A stretch of 64,000 nt of DNA from Staphylococcus pettenkoferi (GCF_026659735.1 NZ_JANSKK010000012.1:52041-116040); one strand, 5' to 3'; positions 53,204-63,731 are shown, counted from the stretch's first letter. The notes: generated by a model not told the origin, from the letters alone. Made by a program: numbers and translations.

Positions 53204-54181
53204 TTAATGTGCGTACAATTTCTTCTGTAATTTCTCTTCACTAAACACCCAACCGATATAGGAATGATCAATCGTATGATTTTGCGTTAAGTGCGCAATC
53301 GCTACAAATGAATAATGTCCGTTCTTTAAATATCTCAAATCGATGAGGCGAATTTCTGTCGAACCATCTTCTTGTGGTGTCGCTTGCCAACGATAAATTG
53401 AAGAGAAGTTTAAGAACGTTTTAATATTCACGTCATCTTTAACATATTTCATGAAATCAGAACTTGGTAGCGATTCTCGTTTCGTTTTATCACTAAAAAC
53501 AATATTGCGACCATAACTCCGTCCTACGTAATCATATTGATCTGTTTGAATAGCTATACGCCATTCCATAAATTTCATCGTTGGAGCTACGAAAACTTTA
53601 ACCGGATTATGTTCTTCCTGAATCGCTTTAAGTGCTTGTCGTTTCAACATCGCTTGCATTCTGAAACGTATGATATAGTATAGGAACAGAATGGCAATGA
53701 TTGGAAAGAACACGAGGAATGGGTGAACGCCGAAGAGCCATAGCACGATACCTAAACATAAGATGATAAAGATGATAGGATCGAAAGTATTAATCACGCT
53801 GAGTTGTATCCATTTATTTGTTATCGGCCGCAATGCTTGTGTTCCATAAGAGTTAAAGATGTCGACGAAGACGTGCAGAAAGACCGCTAGTTGCGCCCAC
53901 ATCCACACATGGGTGACATCGATGTGCTTGAAGAACACAAACACCAGTAACGATAAGAGTATTGGCCAGAGTATTGTAAAGGGTATAGAGTGCGTGATAC
54001 CACGATGATTCGCAATGTAAGTTGCATTATCCTTTAATTTCATAACGGTATCACTATCCGGGATGAGTGATCCAGCAATTAATGTCGTGGCTGTCGCTGC
54101 AAACGAGCCTGCCATAGCTGGATCTTGAGTGGCAAGTGCCGTTAAGCCTACACCCATCGCTATGTGTGTAGCTGTATCCAT
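53204..54181 (-). CDS. YfhP-like membrane-bound metal-dependent hydrolase (YdjM/DUF457)
   Basis: 325 residues. Starts MDTATHIAMGVGL with the family His-containing motif, then SLIPDSDTV, NHRGITHS and HVFVDIFNSYGT, the metal-ligand pattern of the LexA-binding/YdjM hydrolase family. Four spans in the first 180 residues; the C-terminal 130 residues are soluble. Substrate unknown; B. subtilis YfhP is the likely equivalent, divergent from mutY (yfhQ) there also. ATG at 54181. Confidence 0.82.
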   Translation of the reverse strand: MDTATHIAMGVGLTALATQDPAMAGSFAATATTLIAGSLIPDSDTVMKLKDNATYIANHRGITHSIPFTILWPILLSLLVFVFFKHIDVTHVWMWAQLAVFLHVFVDIFNSYGTQALRPITNKWIQLSVINTFDPIIFIILCLGIVLWLFGVHPFLVFFPIIAILFLYYIIRFRMQAMLKRQALKAIQEEHNPVKVFVAPTMKFMEWRIAIQTDQYDYVGRSYGRNIVFSDKTKRESLPSSDFMKYVKDDVNIKTFLNFSSIYRWQATPQEDGSTEIRLIDLRYLKNGHYSFVAIAHLTQNHTIDHSYIGWVFSEEKLQKKLYAH

Positions 54182-54303
54182 AATGTTCACTCATTTCATT
54201 TCAGTTTGTCTAGTAAATATTATAAGCTATTTATTTGGAAAACGAAATAACTGCGCATAGTATTGTGTAAATAAACATTGAAGGAAAGTGAGTCAGTCAA
54301 TTT

Positions 54304-55359
54304 ATGTTACAAGAAGCAACCTTTAAACAAGATTTATTGGAATGGTTTGACGCCAATCAACGCGAAATGCCATGGCGTGAAACGAGCAATCCTTATTATA
54401 TTTGGTTAAGCGAAGTGATGCTTCAACAAACACAAGTGAATACGGTTAGAGACTACTACCGACGTTTTATTGAACGCTTCCCTAATATCGAAGATTTAAG
54501 TGAAGCACGCGAAGACGAGGTGTTAAAGTTATGGGAAGGTCTCGGTTATTACAGTCGTGCCCGTAACTTTCACCAAGCGGCAAAAGAAGTACATCATACA
54601 TATCAAGGCACAGTACCTAGAGATCCGGAAGACTTTAAGGCTTTAAAAGGTGTAGGACCATATACACAAGCAGCGGTAATGAGTATCGCTTTCGACTACC
54701 CTTTGCCTACAGTGGATGGCAACGTCTTTCGTGTCTGGTCGCGTTTAAACAATGACGAGCGTGATACGAAACTACAGTCCACGAGAAAGGCGTTTGAACA
54801 AGAATTACAGCCTTATGTAGAAAGTGAAGCAGGACAGTTTAATCAAGCTATGATGGAACTTGGTGCGCTGGTATGTACACCTAAATCGCCATTATGTTTA
54901 TTCTGTCCTGTACAAGAACATTGCTCGGCTTTTCACGCTGGAACTGTACTCGATTTACCTGTTAAAACGAAAAAGGTGAAGAAGAAAACGAAAAAGTTAG
55001 ATGTTTTTCTCATAGTGAATGAGCAAGGCGAACTACTCATTGAGCAGCGACAGGAAAAGTTATTGAACGGTATGTGGGAATTTCCAATGTATGAGACGAA
55101 TCAATCGCATAAAATGCACGATTGGTTAGGTGGCAGCTACGCGTGGAAAGCCCAATTTTTAACACAACTTAAACACCAATTCACGCACCTAACTTGGGAC
55201 ATGTCTGTATACGTGCTTCAACAACCTGTCGACGAAAGTCAACTTGTGTTACCAGAGAATATGACGTGGATGCCAGTAGAATCTAAAGATGAATACAACT
55301 TCCCGGTAAGTATGACTAAGATATTTAAGAAATATCTATCTGAATCTCACAATCGGTAA
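54304..55359 (+). CDS. mutY: A/G-specific adenine glycosylase
   Basis: 351 residues. Removes adenine mispaired with 8-oxoguanine. Catalytic Glu37 (SEVMLQQTQ), helix-hairpin-helix GVGPYTQAAV with Asp138 (VDGN), iron-sulfur Cys191, Cys198, Cys201 and Cys207, and a C-terminal NUDIX-like 8-oxoG recognition domain from about 235. A short A+T-rich spacer separates it from the divergent yfhP-like gene. Confidence 0.96.
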   Translation: MLQEATFKQDLLEWFDANQREMPWRETSNPYYIWLSEVMLQQTQVNTVRDYYRRFIERFPNIEDLSEAREDEVLKLWEGLGYYSRARNFHQAAKEVHHTYQGTVPRDPEDFKALKGVGPYTQAAVMSIAFDYPLPTVDGNVFRVWSRLNNDERDTKLQSTRKAFEQELQPYVESEAGQFNQAMMELGALVCTPKSPLCLFCPVQEHCSAFHAGTVLDLPVKTKKVKKKTKKLDVFLIVNEQGELLIEQRQEKLLNGMWEFPMYETNQSHKMHDWLGGSYAWKAQFLTQLKHQFTHLTWDMSVYVLQQPVDESQLVLPENMTWMPVESKDEYNFPVSMTKIFKKYLSESHNR

Positions 55360-55406
55360 TGTTCGGAGTGAATGACAGGCTATGTTATAATCTTGGATGT
55401 GAATAA

Positions 55407-55970
<564 letters not shown>

Positions 55971-56382
55971 GAGAACATATCACAATATGGGTTATTGATA
56001 CTTATAACAAGACGAATTGCTGAACTTGTAAGCAATATCCATGCGTTTAGGAATTAAATTCGATATAGTGTTAACAATGTCGTTATCAAGGTTGGGTATA
56101 GAGATCTGAGACATAAAGAGAAAGTAAGATGGATGAAGATAACATTGAAACTTAAATTCACTACACTCTTGTCTCAGATACGTAGGCCTTTTAGTAAGGA
56201 TTAATAGAGCGTGGTGCTCGACGCAACCTTAATTGATTCTGATTCAACGCAACTGCAGATGTACAGCTAACTGGGAAAGAATCTGGCCTGTACATCTAAT
56301 TTGCGGGGGTGAACCTTGAGTTTACAACAACTCAAAGTGGTTTCACTCCCGTTTCACTTTGAAGAAAGTGGGGGGACACATC
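55971..56382 (+). promoter_or_regulatory. Long folded leader of the Sav1866-type exporter gene
   Basis: About 410 bases without a main gene, holding at least four hairpins: ATCTGAGACA/TGTCTCAGAT (56104-56179), AGATGTACAG/CTGTACATCT (56257-56297), GGGGGTGAA with nested TTGAGTT/AACTCAA closing to TTTCACTCCC (56304-56350), and CACTTT/AAAGTG (56355-56370), the last touching the ribosome binding site GTGGGGGG. Two small ORFs lie within (see next). No known riboswitch class is recognised, and the hairpins lack U-tracts, so translational control is likelier than termination. Confidence 0.5.
56129..56155 (+). CDS. Candidate 8-codon leader peptide in the first hairpin loop
   Basis: MDEDNIET, ATG after GAGAAAG, located in the loop of the 56104-56179 stem. 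Very short and could be chance. Confidence 0.2.
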   Translation: MDEDNIET

Positions 56383-56411
56383 ATGATTCGAAGATATCTC
56401 GAATTTGTTAA
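56316..56411 (+). CDS. Candidate leader peptide overlapping the exporter start
   Basis: 31 codons from TTG at 56316, six bases behind GGGGG. Reads [20 protein letters not shown] at its beginning and ends 29 bases inside the exporter gene, in another frame. It starts inside the third hairpin, so its translation would open that stem. Size and TTG start make it tentative. Confidence 0.35.
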   Translation: MSLQQLKVVSLPFHFEESGGTHHDSKISRIC

Positions 56412-58119
56412 ACCGTATCGTTGGCGTATCATTGCCACGATTATTATCGGTATTATTAAATTCGGTATACCAATGCTGATACCATTGTTGATTAAATACG
56501 TCATTGATGGTGTTATTGATAATCACACACTTACCAATCACGATAAATTGATTCGATTAGCCATTGCATTAGGTATTGCCGTGTTTATCTTTGCGGTAAT
56601 TCGACCGCCAATTGAATACTTACGTCAATACTTGGCTCAGTGGACAAGTAACAAGATATTATACGATATACGTAAGAAACTTTATCATCATTTACAAGCA
56701 TTGAGCGCAAGATTCTATGCTAATAACCAAGCAGGACAAATTATTTCACGCGTCATCAATGACGTGGAGCAAACGAAGGACTTTATCTTAACAGGATTGA
56801 TGAACATCTGGCTCGACTGTGTCACTATCGTTATCGCTTTAACGATTATGTTCGTACTTGATATTAAACTCACACTCGCAGCCATCTTCATCTTCCCATT
56901 CTACATTCTCACCGTATATTTCTTCTTCGGACGTTTGAGACGCTTAACACGCAAGAGATCTCAAGCCTTAGCCGAAGTACAAGGTTTTCTACACGAACGT
57001 GTGCAAGGGATGTCTGTGATTAAAAGTTTCGCTATTGAAGACAACGAAGCGGAGAACTTTGATAAACACAATCGACATTTCTTACATCGTGCGTTTACGC
57101 ATACACGTTGGAATGCGAATTCATTCGCAGCGATTAACACTGTGACGGATTTAGGTCCACTTATCGTTATTGGCGTCGGTGCTTATCTCGCGATTAACGG
57201 TTCTATTACGGTGGGTACGCTGGCGGCCTTTGTCGGCTATCTAGAGCAGCTCTTTGGTCCGTTGAGACGTCTCGTATCATCATTTACGACCTTGACGCAA
57301 AGTTTCGCATCTATGGACCGTGTCTTTCAATTGATGGATGAGGACTATGATATTAAAAATAATATCGGCGCGCAGCCGATTCCAATTGAGCACGGCAACA
57401 TTAAAATGAATCACGTGTATTTTAAATACAACGAAGATGAGTCGATGATCTTAAAAGATATCAATCTCGATATCGAACAAGGGCAGACAGTCGCATTCGT
57501 TGGTATGAGTGGGGGAGGTAAGTCGACCCTTATTAATCTCATTCCACGTTTCTATGATACGTTGAAAGGTGAAATATCAATTGATGGACATAATTTGAAA
57601 GAATTCTTAACTGGAAGTTTACGCCATCAAATTGGACTCGTACAGCAAGATAATGTACTCTTTTCAGATACCATTCGAGAGAACATCTTGTTAGGTAAAC
57701 CTGATGCGACAGAAGAAGAAATCGTGGATGCGGCTAAGAAAGCCAACGCGCATGACTTTATAATGTCGTTGTCCGAAGGTTACGATACCGAAGTCGGCGA
57801 ACGTGGTGTGAAACTTTCTGGCGGACAGAAACAACGTATTTCTATCGCACGTATCTTCTTGAATAATCCACCGATAATTATTCTTGACGAAGCAACAAGT
57901 GCGCTAGACTTAGAGAGTGAAGCCATTATTCAAGATGCTTTAAATGTATTAAGTCGTGATCGTACAACACTCATCGTTGCGCACCGTCTATCTACCATCA
58001 CACATGCAGATAAGATCGTCGTGATGGAAGAAGGTCAGATTGTCGAAACGGGTACACACCAAGAACTATTAGAGAAAAAAGGTGCTTACGAGCATTTATT
58101 CAGAATACAAGATTTATAA
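56383..58119 (+). CDS. Sav1866-type multidrug ABC exporter
   Basis: 578 residues, exactly the length of S. aureus Sav1866, the exporter whose structure defined the family. A half-transporter that works as a homodimer. Six spans (about 15-310), then the ATPase with Walker [10 protein letters not shown], signature LSGGQKQR, Walker [13 protein letters not shown] and H-loop VAHRLST. Flips amphipathic drugs or lipids outward. The ATG at 56383 follows GTGGGGGG; the upstream in-frame codons precede this site. Its leader looks regulated. Confidence 0.95.
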   Translation: MIRRYLEFVKPYRWRIIATIIIGIIKFGIPMLIPLLIKYVIDGVIDNHTLTNHDKLIRLAIALGIAVFIFAVIRPPIEYLRQYLAQWTSNKILYDIRKKLYHHLQALSARFYANNQAGQIISRVINDVEQTKDFILTGLMNIWLDCVTIVIALTIMFVLDIKLTLAAIFIFPFYILTVYFFFGRLRRLTRKRSQALAEVQGFLHERVQGMSVIKSFAIEDNEAENFDKHNRHFLHRAFTHTRWNANSFAAINTVTDLGPLIVIGVGAYLAINGSITVGTLAAFVGYLEQLFGPLRRLVSSFTTLTQSFASMDRVFQLMDEDYDIKNNIGAQPIPIEHGNIKMNHVYFKYNEDESMILKDINLDIEQGQTVAFVGMSGGGKSTLINLIPRFYDTLKGEISIDGHNLKEFLTGSLRHQIGLVQQDNVLFSDTIRENILLGKPDATEEEIVDAAKKANAHDFIMSLSEGYDTEVGERGVKLSGGQKQRISIARIFLNNPPIIILDEATSALDLESEAIIQDALNVLSRDRTTLIVAHRLSTITHADKIVVMEEGQIVETGTHQELLEKKGAYEHLFRIQDL

Positions 58120-58125
58120 CAGAAC

Positions 58126-58179
58126 AAAGCCTGTAGAGCAGAAGATCGTCATTCATCTTCGTTACTCTACAGGCTTTTT
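58126..58179. terminator. Bidirectional terminator, exporter / FUSC protein
   Basis: AAAGCCTGTAGAG / CTCTACAGGCTTTTT outer stem with a nested GAAGAT/ATCTTC arm. Confidence 0.88.
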
Positions 58180-58206
58180 AATGTGGTGAATATTTCAAGT
58201 GATTCA

Positions 58207-59301
58207 CTATAAATCGAAATCTTCGTCTAAAATATCGATTTCATTATCATTGTGATGGTAAGAGAAGAAACTGATACGTAATCGATCTAAATGTTCGAGT
58301 GTGTAACGATATTCTTCAATACTTGAGACAATTTGCATGATATTTGCGGAAGAGTAGTCTTCAGGTACTGGATTTTTAGTAATATCGTTAAAGAACGCAT
58401 CAATTAATTCTTTCTTCTGCGGGTTCTCTATTTGACTATCCAATTGACGGGCATCATAACGTGCCTTCTTAGACAGACTGATAAAGATTTGTTCATGATA
58501 GGTGATGAGTGAATCCAACTCGAGTTTAATCTGCAGCAATAAACTTTGATTCAAGTTGTGTAAATCATTTTGATAGCGATTCATACGCTTGAGTACTTCG
58601 TATGCTTTACGCGTGCTGCGTACCACTTCTTTAAATAAGATCTTCTTACGATTTTGCGCGAACGCTTGCTTTTTCGTCCAAGAATGTTCTTCTTCATAGT
58701 AGGAAAATGTTTGTTCCAAGCGATCTAAGCGTTCTCGAATTAAACCTCTATCTTCTTTAATATTATGATATTCAGACGTATCATTCAGCACGAGTTTGAA
58801 CCAAACGAAAATGTCTGATGTGATATTTAAAGCGTTGTAGTAAATCTTTGATTCAAACTTCGGTGGCAGAAAGATTAAATTTACGATAGAAGAACTGAGC
58901 ACACCAATCATGACCATCACGAAGCGATAGAAAGCTGAGACATAGAAAGAGCCAGTCTGCTGACCCATAATAATCAATGCTGTTACACTTGCCAACGTTG
59001 CAACATGTGCGAGTTTAAAACGGAATAATATCGCAATGAGCAAGACGACGGTTACACCCATAATGATGATGTGTTGTCCAAACATAAATACCATCGCAAC
59101 GGCCAGTGAGGCTCCAATGACGTTACCTATCGCTTGATCTGAAATCGTCTTGATAGAACGAAAGACGCTGGGCTGCATCGCGACGACGGCACTGACACCT
59201 GCGATTGCTTTAATTCCAGCGTCTTTAGGTAAGAAAGAAGCGATAAATAAAGCAAGCATAATCGCGATGCCCGTCTTTATAATTCTAGCGCCTAACTTCA
59301 A
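58207..59301 (-). CDS. FUSC/ArAE family membrane protein
   Basis: 364 residues. Five to six spans in residues 8-150, with a family block ending in LIFLPPKFESKIYYNAL, then a long charged helical domain and an acidic C-terminus (DNEIDILDEDFDL). Distant paralogue of the UPF0421 protein at 35518: both end the membrane part with an LPPKY/F motif. Exporter function is inferred by name only. TTG start at 59301 behind AAGGAGC. Confidence 0.8.
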   Translation of the reverse strand: MKLGARIIKTGIAIMLALFIASFLPKDAGIKAIAGVSAVVAMQPSVFRSIKTISDQAIGNVIGASLAVAMVFMFGQHIIIMGVTVVLLIAILFRFKLAHVATLASVTALIIMGQQTGSFYVSAFYRFVMVMIGVLSSSIVNLIFLPPKFESKIYYNALNITSDIFVWFKLVLNDTSEYHNIKEDRGLIRERLDRLEQTFSYYEEEHSWTKKQAFAQNRKKILFKEVVRSTRKAYEVLKRMNRYQNDLHNLNQSLLLQIKLELDSLITYHEQIFISLSKKARYDARQLDSQIENPQKKELIDAFFNDITKNPVPEDYSSANIMQIVSSIEEYRYTLEHLDRLRISFFSYHHNDNEIDILDEDFDL

Positions 59302-59380
59302 ATATCTCGCTCCTTTCTATCTTAATCTTAATAATAGAGTTATTACTTTGTTATACAACGATTATAGCGAAAGGTCAATA

Positions 59381-60670
59381 TTATTTCATCTGACTAAAGG
59401 CGTAGTCAGCAGCTTCTAACGTCTTATCAATATCTTCATCCGTATGTTCAGTTGTTAAGAACCAAGCCTCAAATTTAGATGGTGCTAAGTTGATACCTTG
59501 ACGTAACATATGATTGAAGAATTCAGAGAATGCTTCAGCATCTGCAGCTTCAGCTTGATCGTAGTTGGTTACTTTTTCATCTGTAAAGTAGAGCGTTAAA
59601 GCGCCATAAACACGATTAACTGTAGCAGTAAAATTATGTTTCTCAATCAATTCGTTAAGACCATCTTCTAGACGTTTACCGAGACGATCTAACTCTTCAT
59701 ATACACCATCTTGTTCAAGTACTTCTAGTAAAGCAATACCTGCTTTCATAGAAAGAGGATTACCTGCCATAGTACCTGCTTGATATGCTGGGCCTAGTGG
59801 AGCGACATGTTCCATGATGTCTTGTCGGCCACCGTAGCCACCGATTGGGAGTCCGCCACCGACAATTTTACCGAAAGCAGTTAAGTCGGGATAAACTTTG
59901 TAAAGGTCTTGTGCTGCACCGTAGTGGAAACGGAATGCCGTAATAACCTCGTCGTAAATAACAAGACTGCCATTATCGTGTGTAATGCGGTTCACTTCTT
60001 CGAGGAAACCAGGTTGAGGCTCTACCATACCGAAGTTACCCACAATCGGTTCCACGAGTACAGCAGCTACATCGTCGCCCCAGTGATCAATCGCTTCTTT
60101 GTAAGCGTCGATGTCATTGTACGGTACTGTAATAACTTCTTTAGCGACACTTTGTGGTACACCTGCTGAGTCAGGAGAACCGAGTTGAGATGGGCCGCTA
60201 CCTGCTGCAACGAGCACCTGGTCGAAGTGACCGTGATATTGTCCGGCGAATTTAATAATCTTATTACGTTTCGTGTAAGCACGTGCAACACGTGTTGTCG
60301 TCATCACGGCTTCAGTACCAGAGTTAACGAAACGAATCTTCTCTAGGGAAGGAATCGCTTCACGTAATTTCTTCGCGAAATCAATTTCTAGTTCTGTTGG
60401 CGTTCCATAAAGCACACCTTTGGCAGCTTGTTCTTGAATCGCTTTCGTGATGTGTGGATGTGCTTGGCCAGTGATGATAGGGCCATACGCTTGTAAATAG
60501 TCGATGTATTTGTTGCCGTCTACATCATAGAGGTATGCACCTTTACCTTCCTTCATGACGATCGGCGCACCTCCACCCACTGCTTTAAATGAGCGAGATG
60601 GTGAGTTAACCCCACCGAGTATATATTCATTAGAAAAGTGTTGAAGTCTTTCGCTTTCACTAAAATTCAT
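59381..60670 (-). CDS. hemL2: Glutamate-1-semialdehyde 2,1-aminomutase 2
   Basis: 429 residues, PLP enzyme that turns glutamate-1-semialdehyde into 5-aminolevulinate for heme. PLP Lys268 is in [22 protein letters not shown] and YHGHFD are other active-site blocks. This is the GsaB/HemL2 form, found outside the hemAXCDBL operon; the second copy (hemL1) should be elsewhere. The ATG at 60670 gives the standard start; upstream codons to 60679 are not favoured. Divergent from bcp with an 80-base gap. Confidence 0.93.
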   Translation of the reverse strand: MNFSESERLQHFSNEYILGGVNSPSRSFKAVGGGAPIVMKEGKGAYLYDVDGNKYIDYLQAYGPIITGQAHPHITKAIQEQAAKGVLYGTPTELEIDFAKKLREAIPSLEKIRFVNSGTEAVMTTTRVARAYTKRNKIIKFAGQYHGHFDQVLVAAGSGPSQLGSPDSAGVPQSVAKEVITVPYNDIDAYKEAIDHWGDDVAAVLVEPIVGNFGMVEPQPGFLEEVNRITHDNGSLVIYDEVITAFRFHYGAAQDLYKVYPDLTAFGKIVGGGLPIGGYGGRQDIMEHVAPLGPAYQAGTMAGNPLSMKAGIALLEVLEQDGVYEELDRLGKRLEDGLNELIEKHNFTATVNRVYGALTLYFTDEKVTNYDQAEAADAEAFSEFFNHMLRQGINLAPSKFEAWFLTTEHTDEDIDKTLEAADYAFSQMK

Positions 60671-60720
60671 TCTAATCAACCTCTTTTAATTTTATATTTT
60701 CGACTATTATCGTATCATAT

Positions 60721-60735
60721 TTGTAACAATAATAA
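60721..60735. promoter_or_regulatory. PerR-like box between hemL2 and bcp
   Basis: TTGTAACAATAATAA agrees with the PerR consensus at 11 of 14 defined positions. It ends 15 bases before the bcp ATG and overlaps the expected -35 region of hemL2. In S. aureus, bcp is a reported PerR target. Confidence 0.45.
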
Positions 60736-60750
60736 GAAGCAGGTGAGTAT

Positions 60751-61206
60751 ATGTTATCTAAAGGAGAGCAATTTCCAGATTTTGCATTGGAGAATCAAGA
60801 TGGTGAAACAATTACGAAAGAGAGTTTAAAAGGGAAGAAAGCGATTATATACTTTTACCCAAGAGATAATACACCGACTTGCACAACTGAGGCGTGCGAC
60901 TTCAGAGATAATCTTGAGATGTTTAACGATTTAGATGTGCAAGTGTATGGTATCAGTGGAGATACGAAACGCAAACACCAGAACTTTATTGAAAAACATA
61001 ATTTAAACTTTGACCTGTTGGTTGATGAAGATTATCAACTTTCAGAAGCCACAGGTGTGTATCAATTGAAGAAATCATTTGGTAAAGAATCTATGGGGAT
61101 CGTGCGTACTACCTTTGTTATTGACGAAAATGGTGAAATCATGGACGTGATTGAAAAAGTCAAAGTGAAGACGCAAATGGAAGAATTAAAAGCAATATTG
61201 GGGTGA
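60751..61206 (+). CDS. bcp: Thioredoxin-dependent thiol peroxidase Bcp
   Basis: 151 residues, atypical 2-Cys peroxiredoxin reducing H2O2 and organic peroxides. Peroxidatic Cys44 (TPTCTTEAC) and resolving Cys49 in the same helix; Arg and Thr of the active site are in place. AGGTGAG upstream. Followed after 3 bases by the 2-hydroxyacid dehydrogenase, so they are co-transcribed. Confidence 0.95.
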   Translation: MLSKGEQFPDFALENQDGETITKESLKGKKAIIYFYPRDNTPTCTTEACDFRDNLEMFNDLDVQVYGISGDTKRKHQNFIEKHNLNFDLLVDEDYQLSEATGVYQLKKSFGKESMGIVRTTFVIDENGEIMDVIEKVKVKTQMEELKAILG

Positions 61207-61209
61207 TAG

Positions 61210-62163
61210 ATGATGAAAGTGGTTAGTTTAAAGCGTTTAGGTGATAGCGAACAACGTTTGATAGACGCATTTCCAGACATCGATTTCAGTTTCAAGAAAG
61301 GTCTCTTTCAAGTTGAAGATGAAGAATGTAAAGATATAGATATTCTTATCGGTTACAGTGGACAAGTCGATGAAGCATTCCTAAAGAAATGTCCGAACTT
61401 GAAGTGGATTGCGTGGTATGCGACAGGCGTGAATAACTTACCTCTCGATTATATTTCTGAACATAACATATTGCTGACGAATGGTAGAGGTATTCACGCG
61501 AAACAAATGTCTGAATTTATCCTGGCTTTTATCCTTGACGATTATAAGAATATGAAGCAATCGTTCATCAACCAACAGAATCATGTATACGATTCTAAAT
61601 TAACAGGTCGACGCGTAGCTGGGGAGACGGTGCTCTTCCTAGGCACAGGAGCTATTGCGCAAAAGACTGCACGCTTGTTGGAAGTGATGGGCGTGAATAA
61701 TATCGGTGTGAACACATCTGGTCATTCAGCAGACTTCTTTGATAAGACTTATAGTATGGATGAATTGGAGACGGCGCTGACTGAAGCGGATATTGTGATC
61801 AATGCTTTACCAGAAACAGAAGACACATATCATCTGCTAGAAGAACGTCATTTTAAGCAAATGAAAGATTCAGCCTTATTTATTAATGTTGGACGAGGCA
61901 CGATAGTCGATGAAGATGTGCTTATTGATGTGTTGAAACGTGAGAAAATTCGTCATGCTACGTTAGATGTTTTTGAAAATGAACCTTTAGATTCTGATCA
62001 TCCATTCTATGATATGGATAACGTAACGATTACTGCGCATATTACAGGAAATGGAACAGAGAATTATCATGAAGCGACAGATATATTTATGACGAATTTG
62101 AAGCATTTTCTCAATAACGGTAAGCTAATTGAGAATGTAGCGGATCCTAATAAAGGATACTAA
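61210..62163 (+). CDS. D-2-hydroxyacid dehydrogenase family protein
   Basis: 317 residues. NAD-binding GTGAIAQKTA (about 145-154), catalytic Arg in NVGRG, Glu in FENEPL, and His in TAHITGNG. Belongs to the D-isomer 2-hydroxyacid dehydrogenases and is often annotated phosphoglycerate dehydrogenase, but lacks the ACT/regulatory domain of SerA. True substrate unknown. Start at 61210 or the next ATG at 61213; GGGGTGAT sits upstream. Operon with bcp and probably read toward perR. Confidence 0.88.
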   Translation: MMKVVSLKRLGDSEQRLIDAFPDIDFSFKKGLFQVEDEECKDIDILIGYSGQVDEAFLKKCPNLKWIAWYATGVNNLPLDYISEHNILLTNGRGIHAKQMSEFILAFILDDYKNMKQSFINQQNHVYDSKLTGRRVAGETVLFLGTGAIAQKTARLLEVMGVNNIGVNTSGHSADFFDKTYSMDELETALTEADIVINALPETEDTYHLLEERHFKQMKDSALFINVGRGTIVDEDVLIDVLKREKIRHATLDVFENEPLDSDHPFYDMDNVTITAHITGNGTENYHEATDIFMTNLKHFLNNGKLIENVADPNKGY

Positions 62164-62183
62164 GCTCGATAGATATAAAAATA

Positions 62184-62237
62184 TTGACACATTCAAGAAC
62201 GAAAAGTTATATTAATATTAAGTAAGAATTATTATTA
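62184..62237 (+). promoter_or_regulatory. perR: perR promoter with PerR-like box
   Basis: TTGACA at 62184-62189, 17-base spacer, TTATAT at 62207-62212. Bases 62223-62237 (TAAGAATTATTATTA) match the PerR box at 11 of 14 defined positions, downstream of the -10, a position suited to autorepression. Confidence 0.65.
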
Positions 62238-62258
62238 TATAGAAAGACGGTGAAGAAC

Positions 62259-62711
62259 ATGAGTGCGGAAATGGAAACAGTTGAACATCAACTCGACGAT
62301 TCAATTGCTTCTTTAAGAAGTGCTGGAATTAGAATCACACCACAGCGCCAAGCTATCTTAAGATTCATGATTTCAGCAGATACACATCCAACTGCAGATG
62401 AAATCTATCAAGCACTTTCACCTGATTTTCCAAATATTAGTGTAGCTACAATTTATAATAATTTACGTGTATTTAAAGACAATGGCATCGTAAAAGAACT
62501 CACTTACGGCGATGCTTCAAGTCGTTTCGACTTTAACACGCACAATCATTATCACGTGATTTGCGAGAAATGCGGTAAGATTGTAGATTTCCATTATCCT
62601 TTATTAGATGAAGTGGAACAACTTGCGCAACACGTAACTGAATTTGATGTGTCACACCACCGTATGGAAATTTATGGTTTATGCAAAGATTGTCAGAATA
62701 AAGATGTGTAA
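62259..62711 (+). CDS. perR: Peroxide-responsive repressor PerR
   Basis: 150 residues of the Fur family. Winged helix (about 24-85) with recognition helix [12 protein letters not shown]; structural zinc Cys102, Cys105, Cys142, Cys145; regulatory Fe/Mn site His43, Asp91, His97/99 and Asp110. H2O2 oxidises the site His residues and releases the repressor. The ATG at 62259 matches the S. aureus start; a GTG at 62250 lies within the ribosome site region. Controls ftnA, bcp and itself in S. aureus, all of which have candidate boxes here. Confidence 0.95.
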   Translation: MSAEMETVEHQLDDSIASLRSAGIRITPQRQAILRFMISADTHPTADEIYQALSPDFPNISVATIYNNLRVFKDNGIVKELTYGDASSRFDFNTHNHYHVICEKCGKIVDFHYPLLDEVEQLAQHVTEFDVSHHRMEIYGLCKDCQNKDV

Positions 62712-62740
62712 GTACAGTAATTGAACATAATCAATTAAGG

Positions 62741-62773
62741 CCGAGATTCATAGAAAGTGAATCTCGGTTTTTT
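62741..62773 (+). terminator. Intrinsic terminator of perR
   Basis: CCGAGATTCA / TGAATCTCGG perfect stem, 7-base loop, T6. Confidence 0.9.
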
Positions 62774-62774
62774 C

Positions 62775-63540
62775 ATGGATAAGAAAAATTAAATGTAGTG
62801 GCGGTTGTATGAGTGGGGAAAGTGTAAGTAGAAGTTAACATGTTATAGGTGAACTAGAAATTTGAGAGTTGTGGAAAATGAGTGGCAGGCCACCATAGAT
62901 CCAGGGGGTAACCAGATTGAGAAGAGAGATTTAAAAATAGATAATTGCAACGTAGAATATGCAAGAATGAGATATAAACTATTGTTATCTATATTGATGA
63001 TTCATTGAGGAAATTAATCCGAGTGGAAATGAGTGAGCAATGAGCGATGAGGTGAGATGAGGCGAATGTATAAATTAAATAAAATAAAGGATAGCAAAAA
63101 TTCACAATGTGGGTGAACAAGTGAAATGGATGTTAGTGACGAGAAAGGGATTAATAGGATAGTAGATGTAAGCAGAGTTGATATAGTTAAGGCATAACAG
63201 TACCTAACTTTAAATAATTAAATAGTTCGACTTGTAAAGATCAATAAACGCTTTCTAAAAATAGAGTATCGAAGAAAAGAAGTGAACTCATATTATAAAG
63301 AAAGTCTTATGAATTAGAAATTAGATAAATAAGAAGAACTTTTATAGATATAAGATGAGTTAAATTGATCATGGTCTATGTATAAACGAATAGATTAGCA
63401 TATAACTACAGCATAGAAATGTTAAAAGGAACGTCACTTTATCGATGTATAATATTGTGAAATGACAAATGACGAAACTTAAGTAGGGATTTAGTGAATT
63501 ATCATCTTTCAGACTGCTAAATTTCTTTTAAAAAGTTTAG
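62775..63540. other. ORF-less, G-rich/C-poor spacer between perR and the rRNA operon
   Basis: About 770 bases with no supportable gene. By my own count of 62821-63480 (660 bases), C is about 9% and G about 22%. A block at 63020-63065 consists mostly of GAGTGA/GATGAG-like repeats. I see no tRNA, terminator or ribosome site with a useful frame. Confidence 0.5.
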
Positions 63541-63548
63541 GATAATTA

Positions 63549-63577
63549 TTGACTCATATTTGTAAAGTTGATACTAT
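63549..63577 (+). promoter_or_regulatory. rRNA promoter P1
   Basis: TTGACT at 63549-63554, exact 17-base spacer, TACTAT at 63572-63577. Tandem with a second promoter 180 bases downstream, as usual for staphylococcal rrn operons. Confidence 0.6.
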
Positions 63578-63731
63578 AAAAAAGTCGTCGAAACGAGATT
63601 GTTTATCTCGCTTAAAGAAAGATTTAATAAAGTGTAAATTTGGTACTTGTTAAATCTGACGAAACGTTATAGAATGTTAAATGTTGAGTCAAGAAAATAA
63701 AAAACTTAAAAAATTAGTTTTAAAAAAGTTG

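Noticed and set aside
56298..56350. T-box riboswitch suspected from the GCGGGGGTGAACC stretch
   Set aside because: The T-box core (AGGGTGGNACCGCG) and specifier-loop layout are absent, and the gene is an exporter, not an aminoacyl-tRNA-linked gene.
63126..63197. 23-codon ORF in the spacer before the rRNA operon
   Set aside because: No ribosome site, codon choice (AGG, ATA, AGA) unlike the genes here; chance frame in a C-poor region.
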